A DNA stretch of 64,000 nucleotides from Sphingomonas sp. OK281 (GTDB taxonomy: Bacteria > Pseudomonadota > Alphaproteobacteria > Sphingomonadales > Sphingomonadaceae): the NCBI RefSeq assembly GCF_900115295.1, contig NZ_FOVZ01000005.1:1-64000 (forward strand), in the 5' to 3' direction. The position numbers and the translations under genes are program-made. Numbering within the stretch: position 1 is the stretch's first letter; every line of letters starts with the position of its first letter. Below, one piece after another: positions 51,723 to 60,451 of this stretch. The notes under the pieces were generated by a model, which was given only the letters and a program-made list of their open reading frames with translations, made no database searches and was not told the origin of the DNA.

Positions 51723-53005
51723 TGATTACGCACAACGGACTCACCCCGGCTAAGCGCTGGACCGTTCTCGGGTTGTTGGCGATCGGCGTGCTGATCGCCT
51801 TCGTCGACCGGACGAGCATTTCGTCTGCGCTTGCCGACGCGCCGTTCAAACAGCATTTCGCTTTGTCGAACACCGATCGCGGCATGATCGGCGCCATGTT
51901 CTTCTGGTCTTACGGGCTGGTGCAGATTCCGGCGGGCTGGGCGGTCGACCGCTACGGGGTGAAGACGCCCTATACGATCTGCTTCGCGCTCTGGTGCCTT
52001 GCCACCGCCGCGACCGGACTGATCCATACGCTGTTCGCACTGATCCTCATGCGCGTGATCGTCGGTGCCGCGGAGGCGATCGTGATGCCCGCGAGCTATC
52101 GCTGGATTCGCGACCATTTCAGCGAAGGCGAGAGCGGTACCGCCGTCGGGATCTTCACGATGGGCAACAAGTTCGGGCCGGCGCTCGGCGCGCCGCTCGC
52201 CGCGTGGCTGATCGTCAACTACGACTGGCGCCTGATGTTCATCCTGACCGGCGCGGCGGGCCTGATCTGGCTTCTCCCGTGGATGCTGCTGGTGAAGAAC
52301 GACTTGCCGAGAGGTGCCGAGGAGAAGGCGACCGCTCGGCGTAATGCGTCTGCGGTCAGCTTTGCCAGCATCCTGTCCAGCCCGGTGGTCTGGGGCGCGA
52401 TGATCGTCAATTTCTGCTACGGCTATTTCACCTTCTACTGCATGACCTGGATGCCCGCCTATCTCGTCGAGCAGCGCGGGCTGTCGCTGCAGCAGTCCGG
52501 ACTTTACACCTTCTTCAGTTTCGCCGGGATCGCGATCGTCGCGGTCATCGCGGGCTGGGTGGCCGACAGGCTGATCGCGCGCGGCGGCGACCCGGTGTTC
52601 GTGCGCAAGGCCTTCGTGATCGCCGGGTTCATCGGTGCGTGTACGGTGTTGCTCGGCGCCTATGCGACGTCGCTGTCGGCGGCGTTGTTCTGGAACGTGT
52701 TCTCGCTGTCGTTCCTTGGTCTCGCCACCGCCAACAATCTGGCGCTGTGCCGGCTCACCCTGATCCCGAAGCCCGCGGTCGGCCTGGTTACGGGCGTCCA
52801 GCAGGTCGCGACCAGCCTGGCCGGTGGCGTCGCCGCGAGCCTGTCCGGCTGGCTCCTGCACGTCTCGGGCAGTTACGACCTGCCGATGCTCGTGATATTC
52901 GTGTTCCTCATCATCGGCGCGCTGGCGACGCTGATCCTCCTGCAGCCCAAATGGGCACCAAAGATCAGCGTCGTGCCAAGCGCCGCCGATCACCAGACCT
53001 CCTAG
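51722..53005 (+). CDS. MFS transporter, anion:cation symporter (ACS) family
   Basis: 427 residues with about 12 transmembrane segments. The N-terminus LAIGVLIAFVDRTSISSAL and later WDRYGVK-like motif VDRYGVKTPY are ACS-family features, as in transporters for organic acids and aromatic carboxylates. It takes up the substrate of this operon, probably a phenolic acid released by the tannase. The start overlaps the stop of the preceding gene by one base. A paralogue is at 59142. Confidence 0.87.
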   Translation: MITHNGLTPAKRWTVLGLLAIGVLIAFVDRTSISSALADAPFKQHFALSNTDRGMIGAMFFWSYGLVQIPAGWAVDRYGVKTPYTICFALWCLATAATGLIHTLFALILMRVIVGAAEAIVMPASYRWIRDHFSEGESGTAVGIFTMGNKFGPALGAPLAAWLIVNYDWRLMFILTGAAGLIWLLPWMLLVKNDLPRGAEEKATARRNASAVSFASILSSPVVWGAMIVNFCYGYFTFYCMTWMPAYLVEQRGLSLQQSGLYTFFSFAGIAIVAVIAGWVADRLIARGGDPVFVRKAFVIAGFIGACTVLLGAYATSLSAALFWNVFSLSFLGLATANNLALCRLTLIPKPAVGLVTGVQQVATSLAGGVAASLSGWLLHVSGSYDLPMLVIFVFLIIGALATLILLQPKWAPKISVVPSAADHQTS

Positions 53006-53017
53006 GAGAGCCTTTCC

Positions 53018-54040
53018 GTGTTCAAGCCCAACGTCGCACAGAACCCACCGTTCGACATCACGCGCGCCAGCCACGTCCGCTATCTGGTCAGCGACCTCGA
53101 TCAATCGCTGCGCTTCTATACTGAGGTGCTTGGCTTCGTCCTGAGCGACCGGGACGGCGATGTCGCTTATCTTCGCGGGATCGAGGAGGCGGCGCATCAT
53201 AGTATCGTGCTGACCCAGAAGGGCGTGCAGGGCGCGACCGCGGAATGTCTCGGCATGCGCGTCCGTACCGAAGACGACCTCCACGTCGCGCGGGACCATT
53301 TCATCGCCGCGGGCGGGACCGCCGAATTCATCGAACGGCCCTACCAGGGACCGAGCCTGCTCACGTCGTTCGGCGAAGGGATGCCGCCGATCGAACTGGT
53401 AGCGGGCATGGAAACCCGTCCGCGCATGCTCAACGACTTCGCTTCCCAGAAGGGCGGACGTGCCCTGCGGTTGGACCATTACCAGTGCGTCGTACCCGAC
53501 GTGCCGACAGCGGTGGACAAGTTCCAGGCGCTGGGCTTTCGTCCGTCGAAATACACGACCGACATCGACAGCGGGCGGGTGCTCAGCATCTTCCTCACGC
53601 GGAAGAACAACCCGCACGATCTGGTGCTCGCGCCTGCCGCCGGTCCTCGCCTGCATCATGCGGCGTTCGTCGTGTCGGATCTTCAGGCGATGATCCGCGC
53701 AGCCGACGTCGCCGGGAACATGGGATGGGGCCGCAACGTCGAACACGGGCCGGGTCGTCATGGCCCGCCCAACGGCATCTTCCTGTATTTCCGCGATCCC
53801 GACGGCAACCGCATCGAGCTGATCCTGCCGCCGATGCAGTTCATGGATCCGGAGGACGCGCCGAACGCCTGGAACTCGACGCAGAGCATCAGCCTGGTGC
53901 CATGGGGCGGCGGCCCGCCGCAGCGCTGGCGCGAGGAGATGACGCTGTTCGACGGGATCGAGCCGGCCGGTGGTCCGCTGGCGCGCTGGACCTCGCTCGG
54001 CGGCGGGACCGCAAAGCAGGGCGGCGAAAACGGCGCGTAA
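53018..54040 (+). CDS. VOC-fold protein, type I extradiol dioxygenase-like
   Basis: 340 residues with two vicinal-oxygen-chelate modules. The first has SHVRYLVSDLDQSLRFYTEV; the second has a metal-site His in GPRLHHAAFVVSD and Glu in FRDPDGNRIELILP. The first-module His in ASHVRYLV could be the remaining ligand only if the site is unusual; in typical enzymes ligands come from the second module. Homoprotocatechuate 2,3-dioxygenase is the closest known type. It is the only ring-cleavage candidate in the operon. GTG start with AGGAGAG. Confidence 0.7.
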   Translation: MFKPNVAQNPPFDITRASHVRYLVSDLDQSLRFYTEVLGFVLSDRDGDVAYLRGIEEAAHHSIVLTQKGVQGATAECLGMRVRTEDDLHVARDHFIAAGGTAEFIERPYQGPSLLTSFGEGMPPIELVAGMETRPRMLNDFASQKGGRALRLDHYQCVVPDVPTAVDKFQALGFRPSKYTTDIDSGRVLSIFLTRKNNPHDLVLAPAAGPRLHHAAFVVSDLQAMIRAADVAGNMGWGRNVEHGPGRHGPPNGIFLYFRDPDGNRIELILPPMQFMDPEDAPNAWNSTQSISLVPWGGGPPQRWREEMTLFDGIEPAGGPLARWTSLGGGTAKQGGENGA

Positions 54041-54089
54041 GGGTCAACCGGCCGGTCATCCGCGGTCTTGTAGTATTAGGGAACAGATC

Positions 54090-54947
54090 ATGAGCAGCGA
54101 ACGCCTGAACGGCATCATCCGTGCGTGGGAGGCGGGCAAGCCTGCCTTCACCTGCTTCGCGAAGGTCGACAAATTGTCGGCACAGGAAATGACGGACGCA
54201 CCGTATGACGGCATCGTGTTCGAGATGGAGCATAATCCGTACGACGTGGCCGGGCTCGGCGATGCGCTCCAGTACATGCTCAACCGCAAGAAGATCGCGG
54301 AAAGCGGCTCGGTCGCGCCCGCGGTCACGCCGATCGCGCGCATTCCGGCGAACGGCGTCGAGATGAACCAGTCCTTCGCAAAGCAGGTGCTCGATCGCGG
54401 CGTCTACGGCGTCATCACGCCGCATGTCGCGACGGTCGAACAGGCGTATAACGCGGTCGCATCGTGCCGTTATGCCAAGCCGACCGGAGCGGCGCTCTAC
54501 GAACCCAAGGGGGTCCGCGGCGATGGGCCTGCAACAGCCGCACGCTATTGGGGTCTCACACAGCCTGAATATTACGCGAAAGCCGACGTCTGGCCGCTCG
54601 CCCCGCATGGTGAACTCCTGTGCGGCCTGATGATCGAGAGCCCGGAGGCGATCGAGAACCTGGACGACATGCTGGCCAACGTGCCCGGTATCGGCTTCTG
54701 CCTGATCGGCGAGGGCGATCTGAGCCAGGCGCTGGGCTATGCGCGGCAATACGAGCATCCCGAAGTCCTCGATGCGATGCGCCGGATCGTCGAGACGTGC
54801 CACAGGCACAAGGTCGTAGTCGGTAATCCCCACACCGGCGCCAAGAACGTCGAGCGGCTGCTGGGCGAAGGTTACAAGTTCCTCATGTCCGCCCCGTCGC
54901 GGAGCTACGGCGTCGTCGGCCAGGGCCGCGAATTGGCAGGTTACTGA
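54090..54947 (+). CDS. HpcH/HpaI-type aldolase
   Basis: A 285-residue class II metal-dependent aldolase. DGIVFEMEHNPYDV at the first metal-binding strand, CGLMIESPEAIENLD with the metal-binding Glu, and GEGDLSQALG with the Asp fit the HpcH/HpaI family. It would split a hydroxy-oxo-acid from the ring-fission pathway into pyruvate or oxaloacetate and another oxo-acid. Its stop TGA overlaps the next start by one base. Confidence 0.83.
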   Translation: MSSERLNGIIRAWEAGKPAFTCFAKVDKLSAQEMTDAPYDGIVFEMEHNPYDVAGLGDALQYMLNRKKIAESGSVAPAVTPIARIPANGVEMNQSFAKQVLDRGVYGVITPHVATVEQAYNAVASCRYAKPTGAALYEPKGVRGDGPATAARYWGLTQPEYYAKADVWPLAPHGELLCGLMIESPEAIENLDDMLANVPGIGFCLIGEGDLSQALGYARQYEHPEVLDAMRRIVETCHRHKVVVGNPHTGAKNVERLLGEGYKFLMSAPSRSYGVVGQGRELAGY

Positions 54948-56497
54948 TGAACGGCGCCGAAAGTCTCGTCACGACGCTGGTCGACCGGGGCGTGGACATC
55001 TGCTTCGCCAATCCGGGCACGTCGGAAATGCATTTCCTCTCCGCGCTGGAAAATCCGCGGATGAAAAGCGTGCTGTGCCTGTTCGAAGGCGTCTGCACCG
55101 GTGCGGCCGATGGCTGGTACCGGATGAAGGATACGCCGGCCTCGACGCTGCTTCATCTCGGACCTGGCCTCGCCAACGGGCTGGCCAACATGCACAATGC
55201 CAAGCGCGCGTCGTCGGGCATGGTCAACATCGTCGGCGAGCATTCGGCCAGCCATCTGAAATACGATCCGCCGCTGACCAGCGACATCGAAGGCCTGGCA
55301 CGGCCGTTATCGCATTGGGTGCGCCGGGCGGAATCCTCGACGACGATCGCCTGGGATACGGCAACCGCCGTCGCCAAGGCCTCCGAGCATCCCGGCCAGA
55401 TCGCGACGCTGATCCTGCCGGGCGACACGGCGTGGCAGGATGCCGGCGACGCCGCGGTGGCGGCACCGGTCGCGCCGCGTCGCAAGGCGCCCGACGCCGC
55501 CCGGGTCGAGGAGATCGCCCGGGCGCTGCGGTCGGGAGAACCGACGCTGCTGATCCTGGCCAACAAGGCTACGCGCGGGCGTGCGCTCGAACTCGCCGGC
55601 AGGATCGCCGCCGGGACCGGTTGCCGGCTCGGCTCGCAATTCTTCACCGCGCGTATCGAGCGCGGTGCCGGGCGGGTGCCGCTCGAGCGCATTCCCTATG
55701 CGGTCGCACCCGGCAGCGCATTCCTTTCCGGCTTCAAGCATCTCGTGACGCTGGAAACCAAGGAACCGGTCGCGTTCTTCAGCTATCCCGACAAGCCGAG
55801 CCTGTTGAAGGCCGCAGGGACGCAGGTCCACGCGCTCGTCGAAGTCGAGGAGGACAGCATCCTCGGGCTGGAGATGCTCGCCGACGCGCTCGGCCTGCGA
55901 GACACCGCGCCAATTCTTCAGCCGCGGATCGAAACGGCGGTGCCATCGGGCGCGCTCAACCCGACCAGCATCGCGCATGCGCTGGCCGCAGCGATCCCCG
56001 AGAACGCGATCGTCGTCGATGAATCGCTCACCACCGGCCGTGAGTCGATGGGCTACACGATGGGCGCCCGGCCGCACGATCTCATCAACAATCTGGGCGG
56101 CTCGATCGGCTATGGCACGCCGGTCGCGACCGGGGCGGCGCTGGCGTGTCCCGACCGACGGACCATCTGCATGGTTGGCGACGGATCGGCGATGTACACG
56201 ATCCAGTCGCTCTGGACGCAGGCGCGCGAGCAGCTGCCGATCACCACGATCATCTTCGCCAACAACCAGTACGCGATCCTGAAGGCGGAATACGCCAACA
56301 TGGGGGCGGGGACGACGCCCGGACCGCAGGCGATGGCGATGATCGATATCGATCGCCCGACGATCGACTGGGTGGCGATGGCAAAGTCGATGGGCGTCCC
56401 CGGCGTCAGCGTCGACACCGCCGAAGGGTTTCACCAGGCGCTGGCCCGCTCCGCGCAGGAACCCGGTCCATCGCTGATCGAAGTCAGACTCTATTAA
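54947..56497 (+). CDS. Thiamine diphosphate-dependent decarboxylase/synthase-like enzyme
   Basis: 516 residues of the acetolactate synthase/benzoylformate decarboxylase superfamily. The N-terminal PYR domain has FANPGTSEMHFL and LFEGVCTGAADGW with the conserved Glu (residue 47); the C-terminal PP domain has the GDGSAMYTIQS ThDP-magnesium motif ending NNQYAILK. The product is likely decarboxylation of a 2-oxo acid made by the aldolase. One-base overlap with the aldolase gene. Different from, and not adjacent to, the second ThDP enzyme at 60452. Confidence 0.86.
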   Translation: MNGAESLVTTLVDRGVDICFANPGTSEMHFLSALENPRMKSVLCLFEGVCTGAADGWYRMKDTPASTLLHLGPGLANGLANMHNAKRASSGMVNIVGEHSASHLKYDPPLTSDIEGLARPLSHWVRRAESSTTIAWDTATAVAKASEHPGQIATLILPGDTAWQDAGDAAVAAPVAPRRKAPDAARVEEIARALRSGEPTLLILANKATRGRALELAGRIAAGTGCRLGSQFFTARIERGAGRVPLERIPYAVAPGSAFLSGFKHLVTLETKEPVAFFSYPDKPSLLKAAGTQVHALVEVEEDSILGLEMLADALGLRDTAPILQPRIETAVPSGALNPTSIAHALAAAIPENAIVVDESLTTGRESMGYTMGARPHDLINNLGGSIGYGTPVATGAALACPDRRTICMVGDGSAMYTIQSLWTQAREQLPITTIIFANNQYAILKAEYANMGAGTTPGPQAMAMIDIDRPTIDWVAMAKSMGVPGVSVDTAEGFHQALARSAQEPGPSLIEVRLY

Positions 56498-56507
56498 GGA
56501 CGTGCAG

Positions 56508-57398
56508 ATGGCAACGACACCCCCCACCACGCTCAAGACCAACCTGGCCGACTATCCCGTCACGCGCGCGATCCGCGACGGGCGCGTCACGTCGGACCTC
56601 GTCACGCTCGATATCTGTGGCCCGGACCAGGCGCATAACGGCTTCAAGGCGATGCTGCGCGAGGGCAAGTTCGATGCGGGCGAGCTTGCGATCGTCACCT
56701 ACCTTCAGGCGCGGGCCTACGGAAAACCGTACGTCGCGCTGCCGGCGCCGATCTCGGGCCGGTTCCAGCACCATTGCGCTGGTTTCAATCGCGAGCTGGG
56801 GCACCTGGATCCCAAGGACATCGAGGGCAAGCGCATCGGCGTGCGAACCTACGCGCAGACGACGGGGCTCTGGATCCGCGGTATCCTGCAACACGAATAC
56901 GGCGTCGATCTCGACAAGGTGACGTGGTGCACGGTGGGAGAGGGGCATCTCGCCGAATACGCGGATCCGTCGAATTGCGAACGGCTGCCCAAGGGCTCCG
57001 ACATCGGCCAGATGATGCTCGACGGCGAGCTTGCCGCTACCTTGCAGGGCGTCGACCTGCCCAAGGATCCGCGGGTCCAGCATCTCGTTCCCGACCCGCA
57101 CCAGGCGGCCAAGGACTGGTATGCGCGCGAAGGCGTCGTGCCGATCAATCACCTGTTCGTCGTCCACCAGGACCTGTCGCGCGAGCGGCCGGATATCGTT
57201 CGCGAGATCTACCGGATGATCGGCGAGAGCAGGGCGCTGGCCGAGGGGGGCGTGCCCGATCCTTTTCCGCCGATGGGCTTCGAGGCCAATCGGAAGGGTA
57301 TCCAGCTCGCGATCGACTGGGCGTTCGAACAGAAGATCATCCCTGAAAAGGTGAGCGTCGAGTCACTTTTCGACGACACCACGCGCGCGCTGAACTGA
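56508..57398 (+). CDS. 4,5-dihydroxyphthalate decarboxylase-like protein, second copy
   Basis: About 296 residues with the same fold as the protein at 48738: FDAGELAIVTYLQARAYGKP and IEGKRIGVRTYAQTTGLWIR align with it. Overall identity looks moderate by eye, so this is an old duplication with probably different substrates. AAGGA is 7 nt before ATG 56508; the GTG 56502 is possible. It follows the ThDP enzyme gene closely. Confidence 0.78.
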   Translation: MATTPPTTLKTNLADYPVTRAIRDGRVTSDLVTLDICGPDQAHNGFKAMLREGKFDAGELAIVTYLQARAYGKPYVALPAPISGRFQHHCAGFNRELGHLDPKDIEGKRIGVRTYAQTTGLWIRGILQHEYGVDLDKVTWCTVGEGHLAEYADPSNCERLPKGSDIGQMMLDGELAATLQGVDLPKDPRVQHLVPDPHQAAKDWYAREGVVPINHLFVVHQDLSRERPDIVREIYRMIGESRALAEGGVPDPFPPMGFEANRKGIQLAIDWAFEQKIIPEKVSVESLFDDTTRALN

Positions 57399-57402
57399 CG
57401 TC

Positions 57403-58164
57403 GTGGCGGACAGGCACCTGATCTCGCGAGTCCGGCGGGAGACGCGACGCAGGACGCTGACGGTCGCCAGCGTCGAACCGCGCGGCGACATCCTGCTCCG
57501 CATCTGGTTCGTCGGCGACGATCTGGCGGGTTTCGTCAGCGACGCGCCGGACGACCACGTCAAACTGTTCCTGCCCGACGGCGAAGGCGGCGTCGTGGCC
57601 CGCGACTACACGCCTCGCCGGTTCGACGCGGCAGCGCAGACGCTCGCCATCGAGTTCGCGCTGCACGGCGAGGATGAGGACGCCGGCCCTGCCACACGGT
57701 GGGCGATGCATGCGCAACCGGGCGACACCTTGGAGATCGGCGGTCCACGCGGCTCGACCATCGTTGCCGACGATTTCGATTGGTACCTGCTGATCGGGGA
57801 CGAGACCGCGCTGCCGGCGATCGGCCGGCGCCTCGACGAACTGCGGCCCGAAGCAGAGGTCATCGTTCTTGCGTCGATCGCGCATGGATCCGTCAGGCCC
57901 GAACTTCCCGGTCGGGCGCGGCTTACGGTGCAGTGGCTCGATCGCACCTCGCTGCAGCATGCGGGCGCGGAATTTCTCGATGCGCTCGATGCTATGAGCC
58001 TGCCGGATGGCGAAGGCTTCGTCTGGATCGCGGCCGAAGCTGCTGCGGCGCGCGCGGTGCGGACGTTCGTGGCGGAGACGCGGGGCCATCCGAAGAGCTG
58101 GATCAAGGCATCCGGCTATTGGGTGGCCGGCGAGATGGGCGCGCATACGAAGATCGAAGAATGA
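57403..58164 (+). CDS. Siderophore-interacting protein-family flavoprotein reductase
   Basis: 253 residues. FAD-binding RDYTPRRFD, an NAD(P)H-binding GDETALPAIGRRL, and the C-terminal KASGYWVAGEMGAH are the motifs of the SIP ferric-siderophore reductase family. In a catabolic operon it more likely feeds electrons to an oxygenase or reduces a metal cofactor, which is inference. GTG start; last base pairs overlap the SDR gene as ATGA. Confidence 0.8.
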   Translation: MADRHLISRVRRETRRRTLTVASVEPRGDILLRIWFVGDDLAGFVSDAPDDHVKLFLPDGEGGVVARDYTPRRFDAAAQTLAIEFALHGEDEDAGPATRWAMHAQPGDTLEIGGPRGSTIVADDFDWYLLIGDETALPAIGRRLDELRPEAEVIVLASIAHGSVRPELPGRARLTVQWLDRTSLQHAGAEFLDALDAMSLPDGEGFVWIAAEAAAARAVRTFVAETRGHPKSWIKASGYWVAGEMGAHTKIEE

Positions 58165-59000
58165 CGGCACGGGCGCTGCTGATCACCGGCGTCGGGTCGG
58201 GCCTTGGCGCGGCGTTCGCCCGTGCCGCCATCGAAGCCGGGCACCGGGTGGTCGGGACCGTTCGGCGACCGGAAGACGTGACGGCTTTTCGGCAGGCGAC
58301 GGGCGGCATCGTGCTCCCGCTCGACCTGACCGACATCGCTGCGATCCCGGCGGTCGTCGCCGAGGCCGAGGCGCTGGTGGGACCGATCGACGTTCTAGTG
58401 AACAACGCGGGCTTCGGTCATGAGGGCGCGCTGGAGGAATCGCCGCTGGACGCGCTTCGCCGACAGCTCGACGTCAACGTCGTCGCGCAGGTTGCGCTGA
58501 TGCAGGCTGTCCTGCCAGGCATGAGATCGCGCGGCCGCGGCCACATCGTGAACGTCACGTCGATGGCGGGCAGCGTAGGATTGCCAGCGGTCTCGTTCTA
58601 CTGCGCCGCGAAATTCGCGCTCGAAGGCATCAGCGAAGCGCTGGGCAAGGAAGTGCGCCCCTTCGGCATCCACGTCACGGCCTTCGCACCCGGCCAGTTT
58701 CGGACCAACTGGGCGGGGCGGTCCCTCGAGCGGTCGCCGGAGACGATTACCGACTATGTGCCGATCATCGGTCCTATGCGTGCGGCGCGCAGGGCCAAGG
58801 ACGGCCGCCAGGCGGGGGATCCTGCCAAAGCGGCGACGCTGTTGATGAAGATCATCGCGGCGTCGGTCCCTCCGGCACGGGTCTTCGTCGGGCCGGATGC
58901 GGTCGCGCTGGCGCATCAGAAGGTGAAGCGGATGCAGGCGGAACTGGCGGCGTGGGAGGACGCGTCGGTCGCGACCGACTATGACGTGCCGGATCGGTAA
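58161..59000 (+). CDS. Short-chain dehydrogenase/reductase
   Basis: 279 residues, classical SDR. TGVGSGLGAAFARA is the Gly-rich cofactor loop, DVLVNNAGFGHEG, the Ser in NVTSMAG and the YCAAK catalytic pair are visible. LPLDLTDI after the loop suggests NADP(H)-type or mixed use. It would oxidise or reduce an alcohol/keto intermediate of the pathway. ATGA overlap with the flavoprotein gene. Confidence 0.88.
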   Translation: MTARALLITGVGSGLGAAFARAAIEAGHRVVGTVRRPEDVTAFRQATGGIVLPLDLTDIAAIPAVVAEAEALVGPIDVLVNNAGFGHEGALEESPLDALRRQLDVNVVAQVALMQAVLPGMRSRGRGHIVNVTSMAGSVGLPAVSFYCAAKFALEGISEALGKEVRPFGIHVTAFAPGQFRTNWAGRSLERSPETITDYVPIIGPMRAARRAKDGRQAGDPAKAATLLMKIIAASVPPARVFVGPDAVALAHQKVKRMQAELAAWEDASVATDYDVPDR

Positions 59001-59141
59001 GCCACCTTCTGGATGCGGCCCGTTCTTCCGCAGTCATCCGTCTACGGCGTCCTTGTGAAACAGCAGGACAGGCTGCAATGCCGATACCAAAGGGGCCTGC
59101 CGGCGCGCGCGGCGGTTCGGTCACCTCGATGTCAGGAGACG

Positions 59142-60425
59142 ATGGAGATGGACACGGCGGGAGATCCGCTTCCGGTGAGCGGACGTCGAGAGGTTCGACT
59201 GCGGTGGTCGATACTGATCGTGCTTGCGATCGGCGTGATGATTTCGTTCGTCGATCGCACCAGCATTTCCGCCGCGTTGGCGACACCGTCGTTCAAGACG
59301 CATTTCGCGCTGTCGGACCTGGACAGGGGCTGGATCAACTCGGCGTTCTTCTGGTCGTATGCCGTCATGCAGATCCCGCTCGGCTGGGTCGTCGATCGAT
59401 ACGGCGTGAAATCGCCCTACGCGATCTGCTTTGCACTGTGGTGCGTGGCGACCGCCGCGACCGGCTTTGCGGAAGGGCTCGCGAGCCTGATCGTGCTGCG
59501 TCTCTTCGTCGGCGCGGCAGAGGCGATCGTGGTTCCTGCAAGCTGGCGCTGGCTGAGGCATAACTTCGTCGAAACCCAGAGTGGCACGGCGGTCGGCATC
59601 TATATGCTCGGCTCGAAGATCGGGCCGGCGATCGGCGCACCACTGGCCGCCTGGATCATCATCCACGCCGACTGGCGCGTGATGTTCCTGGTCCTCGGGC
59701 TTGCCGGACTGGTCTGGCTGGTGCCGTGGCTGTTACTGGTTCGAAACGACGTTCCGCGCGTGACGGATACCGCGCGTGCCAAGGTTTCGGGGCGGAAGAT
59801 CCTCGCCTCGCCGCTCATCTGGGCGACCATGGTCGTGATGTTCTGCTACAATTACTTCACGTTCTTCTGCATGACCTGGATGCCGGCGTATTTGGTGGAG
59901 CAGCGTGGCTTGGCGCTCGATCGGATGGCGGCCTACGCGTTCTTCAGCTTTGCCGGCATCGGCGTGGTGGCGCTCGCGAGTGGGTATCTCGCGGATCGCC
60001 TGATCGCGCGAGGGCACAACGCGGTCGGTGTGCGCAAGGGCTTCACGATCGCGGGTTTCGCGGTGGCGGCCACCGTGGTCCTTGGCGCCAACACCACGTC
60101 GCTGAATGCCGCATTGTTCTGGAACGTGGCGTCGCTGTCGGGCTTGGGTCTTGCCACGTCGAACCATCTCGCCTTGTGCCGGCTTACGCTGATCCCGAAG
60201 TCCGCGATCGGCGTCGCGTCGGGCTTCCAACAGGTCGCCACGGCGATGGCCGGGATCGTTGCGCCGATCCTGACCGGGTGGCTGCTCCACGTGAGCGGCA
60301 GCTACACATTACCGATAGACGCGATATTCGTCTTTCTCGTCCTCGGCGGACTGACGACCGCGCTCTGCCTCAAGGAGGAGTGGGCGCTGAGCGATGCCAT
60401 GCTTGCAGCCGACCCGGTGGCGTGA
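59142..60425 (+). CDS. MFS transporter, ACS family, second copy
   Basis: 427 residues, closely related to the transporter at 51722: FVDRTSISAALATPSFKTHF, FFWSYAVMQIPLGWVVDRYG and MTWMPAYLVEQRGLALDR match it throughout, so it is a tandem-type duplication. The start at 59142, with CAGGAGACG ahead, was chosen over a longer in-frame reading at 59013. Two related uptake systems may serve two substrates or stages. It closes the plus-strand run and is convergent with the ThDP gene. Confidence 0.87.
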   Translation: MEMDTAGDPLPVSGRREVRLRWSILIVLAIGVMISFVDRTSISAALATPSFKTHFALSDLDRGWINSAFFWSYAVMQIPLGWVVDRYGVKSPYAICFALWCVATAATGFAEGLASLIVLRLFVGAAEAIVVPASWRWLRHNFVETQSGTAVGIYMLGSKIGPAIGAPLAAWIIIHADWRVMFLVLGLAGLVWLVPWLLLVRNDVPRVTDTARAKVSGRKILASPLIWATMVVMFCYNYFTFFCMTWMPAYLVEQRGLALDRMAAYAFFSFAGIGVVALASGYLADRLIARGHNAVGVRKGFTIAGFAVAATVVLGANTTSLNAALFWNVASLSGLGLATSNHLALCRLTLIPKSAIGVASGFQQVATAMAGIVAPILTGWLLHVSGSYTLPIDAIFVFLVLGGLTTALCLKEEWALSDAMLAADPVA

Positions 60426-60451
60426 ACGCGCAGGCCGCGGACGGTCGAGGT

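Noticed and set aside
51467..53761. 764-codon minus-strand frame under the ACS transporter and VOC genes
   Set aside because: The plus-strand genes carry clear families and Shine-Dalgarno sites; the antisense product is charged, repetitive and lacks motifs.
57699..58160. N-terminal extension of the SDR from 57699
   Set aside because: The extension lies in another frame of the SIP-family gene. The true SDR start is ATG 58161 with an ATGA overlap.
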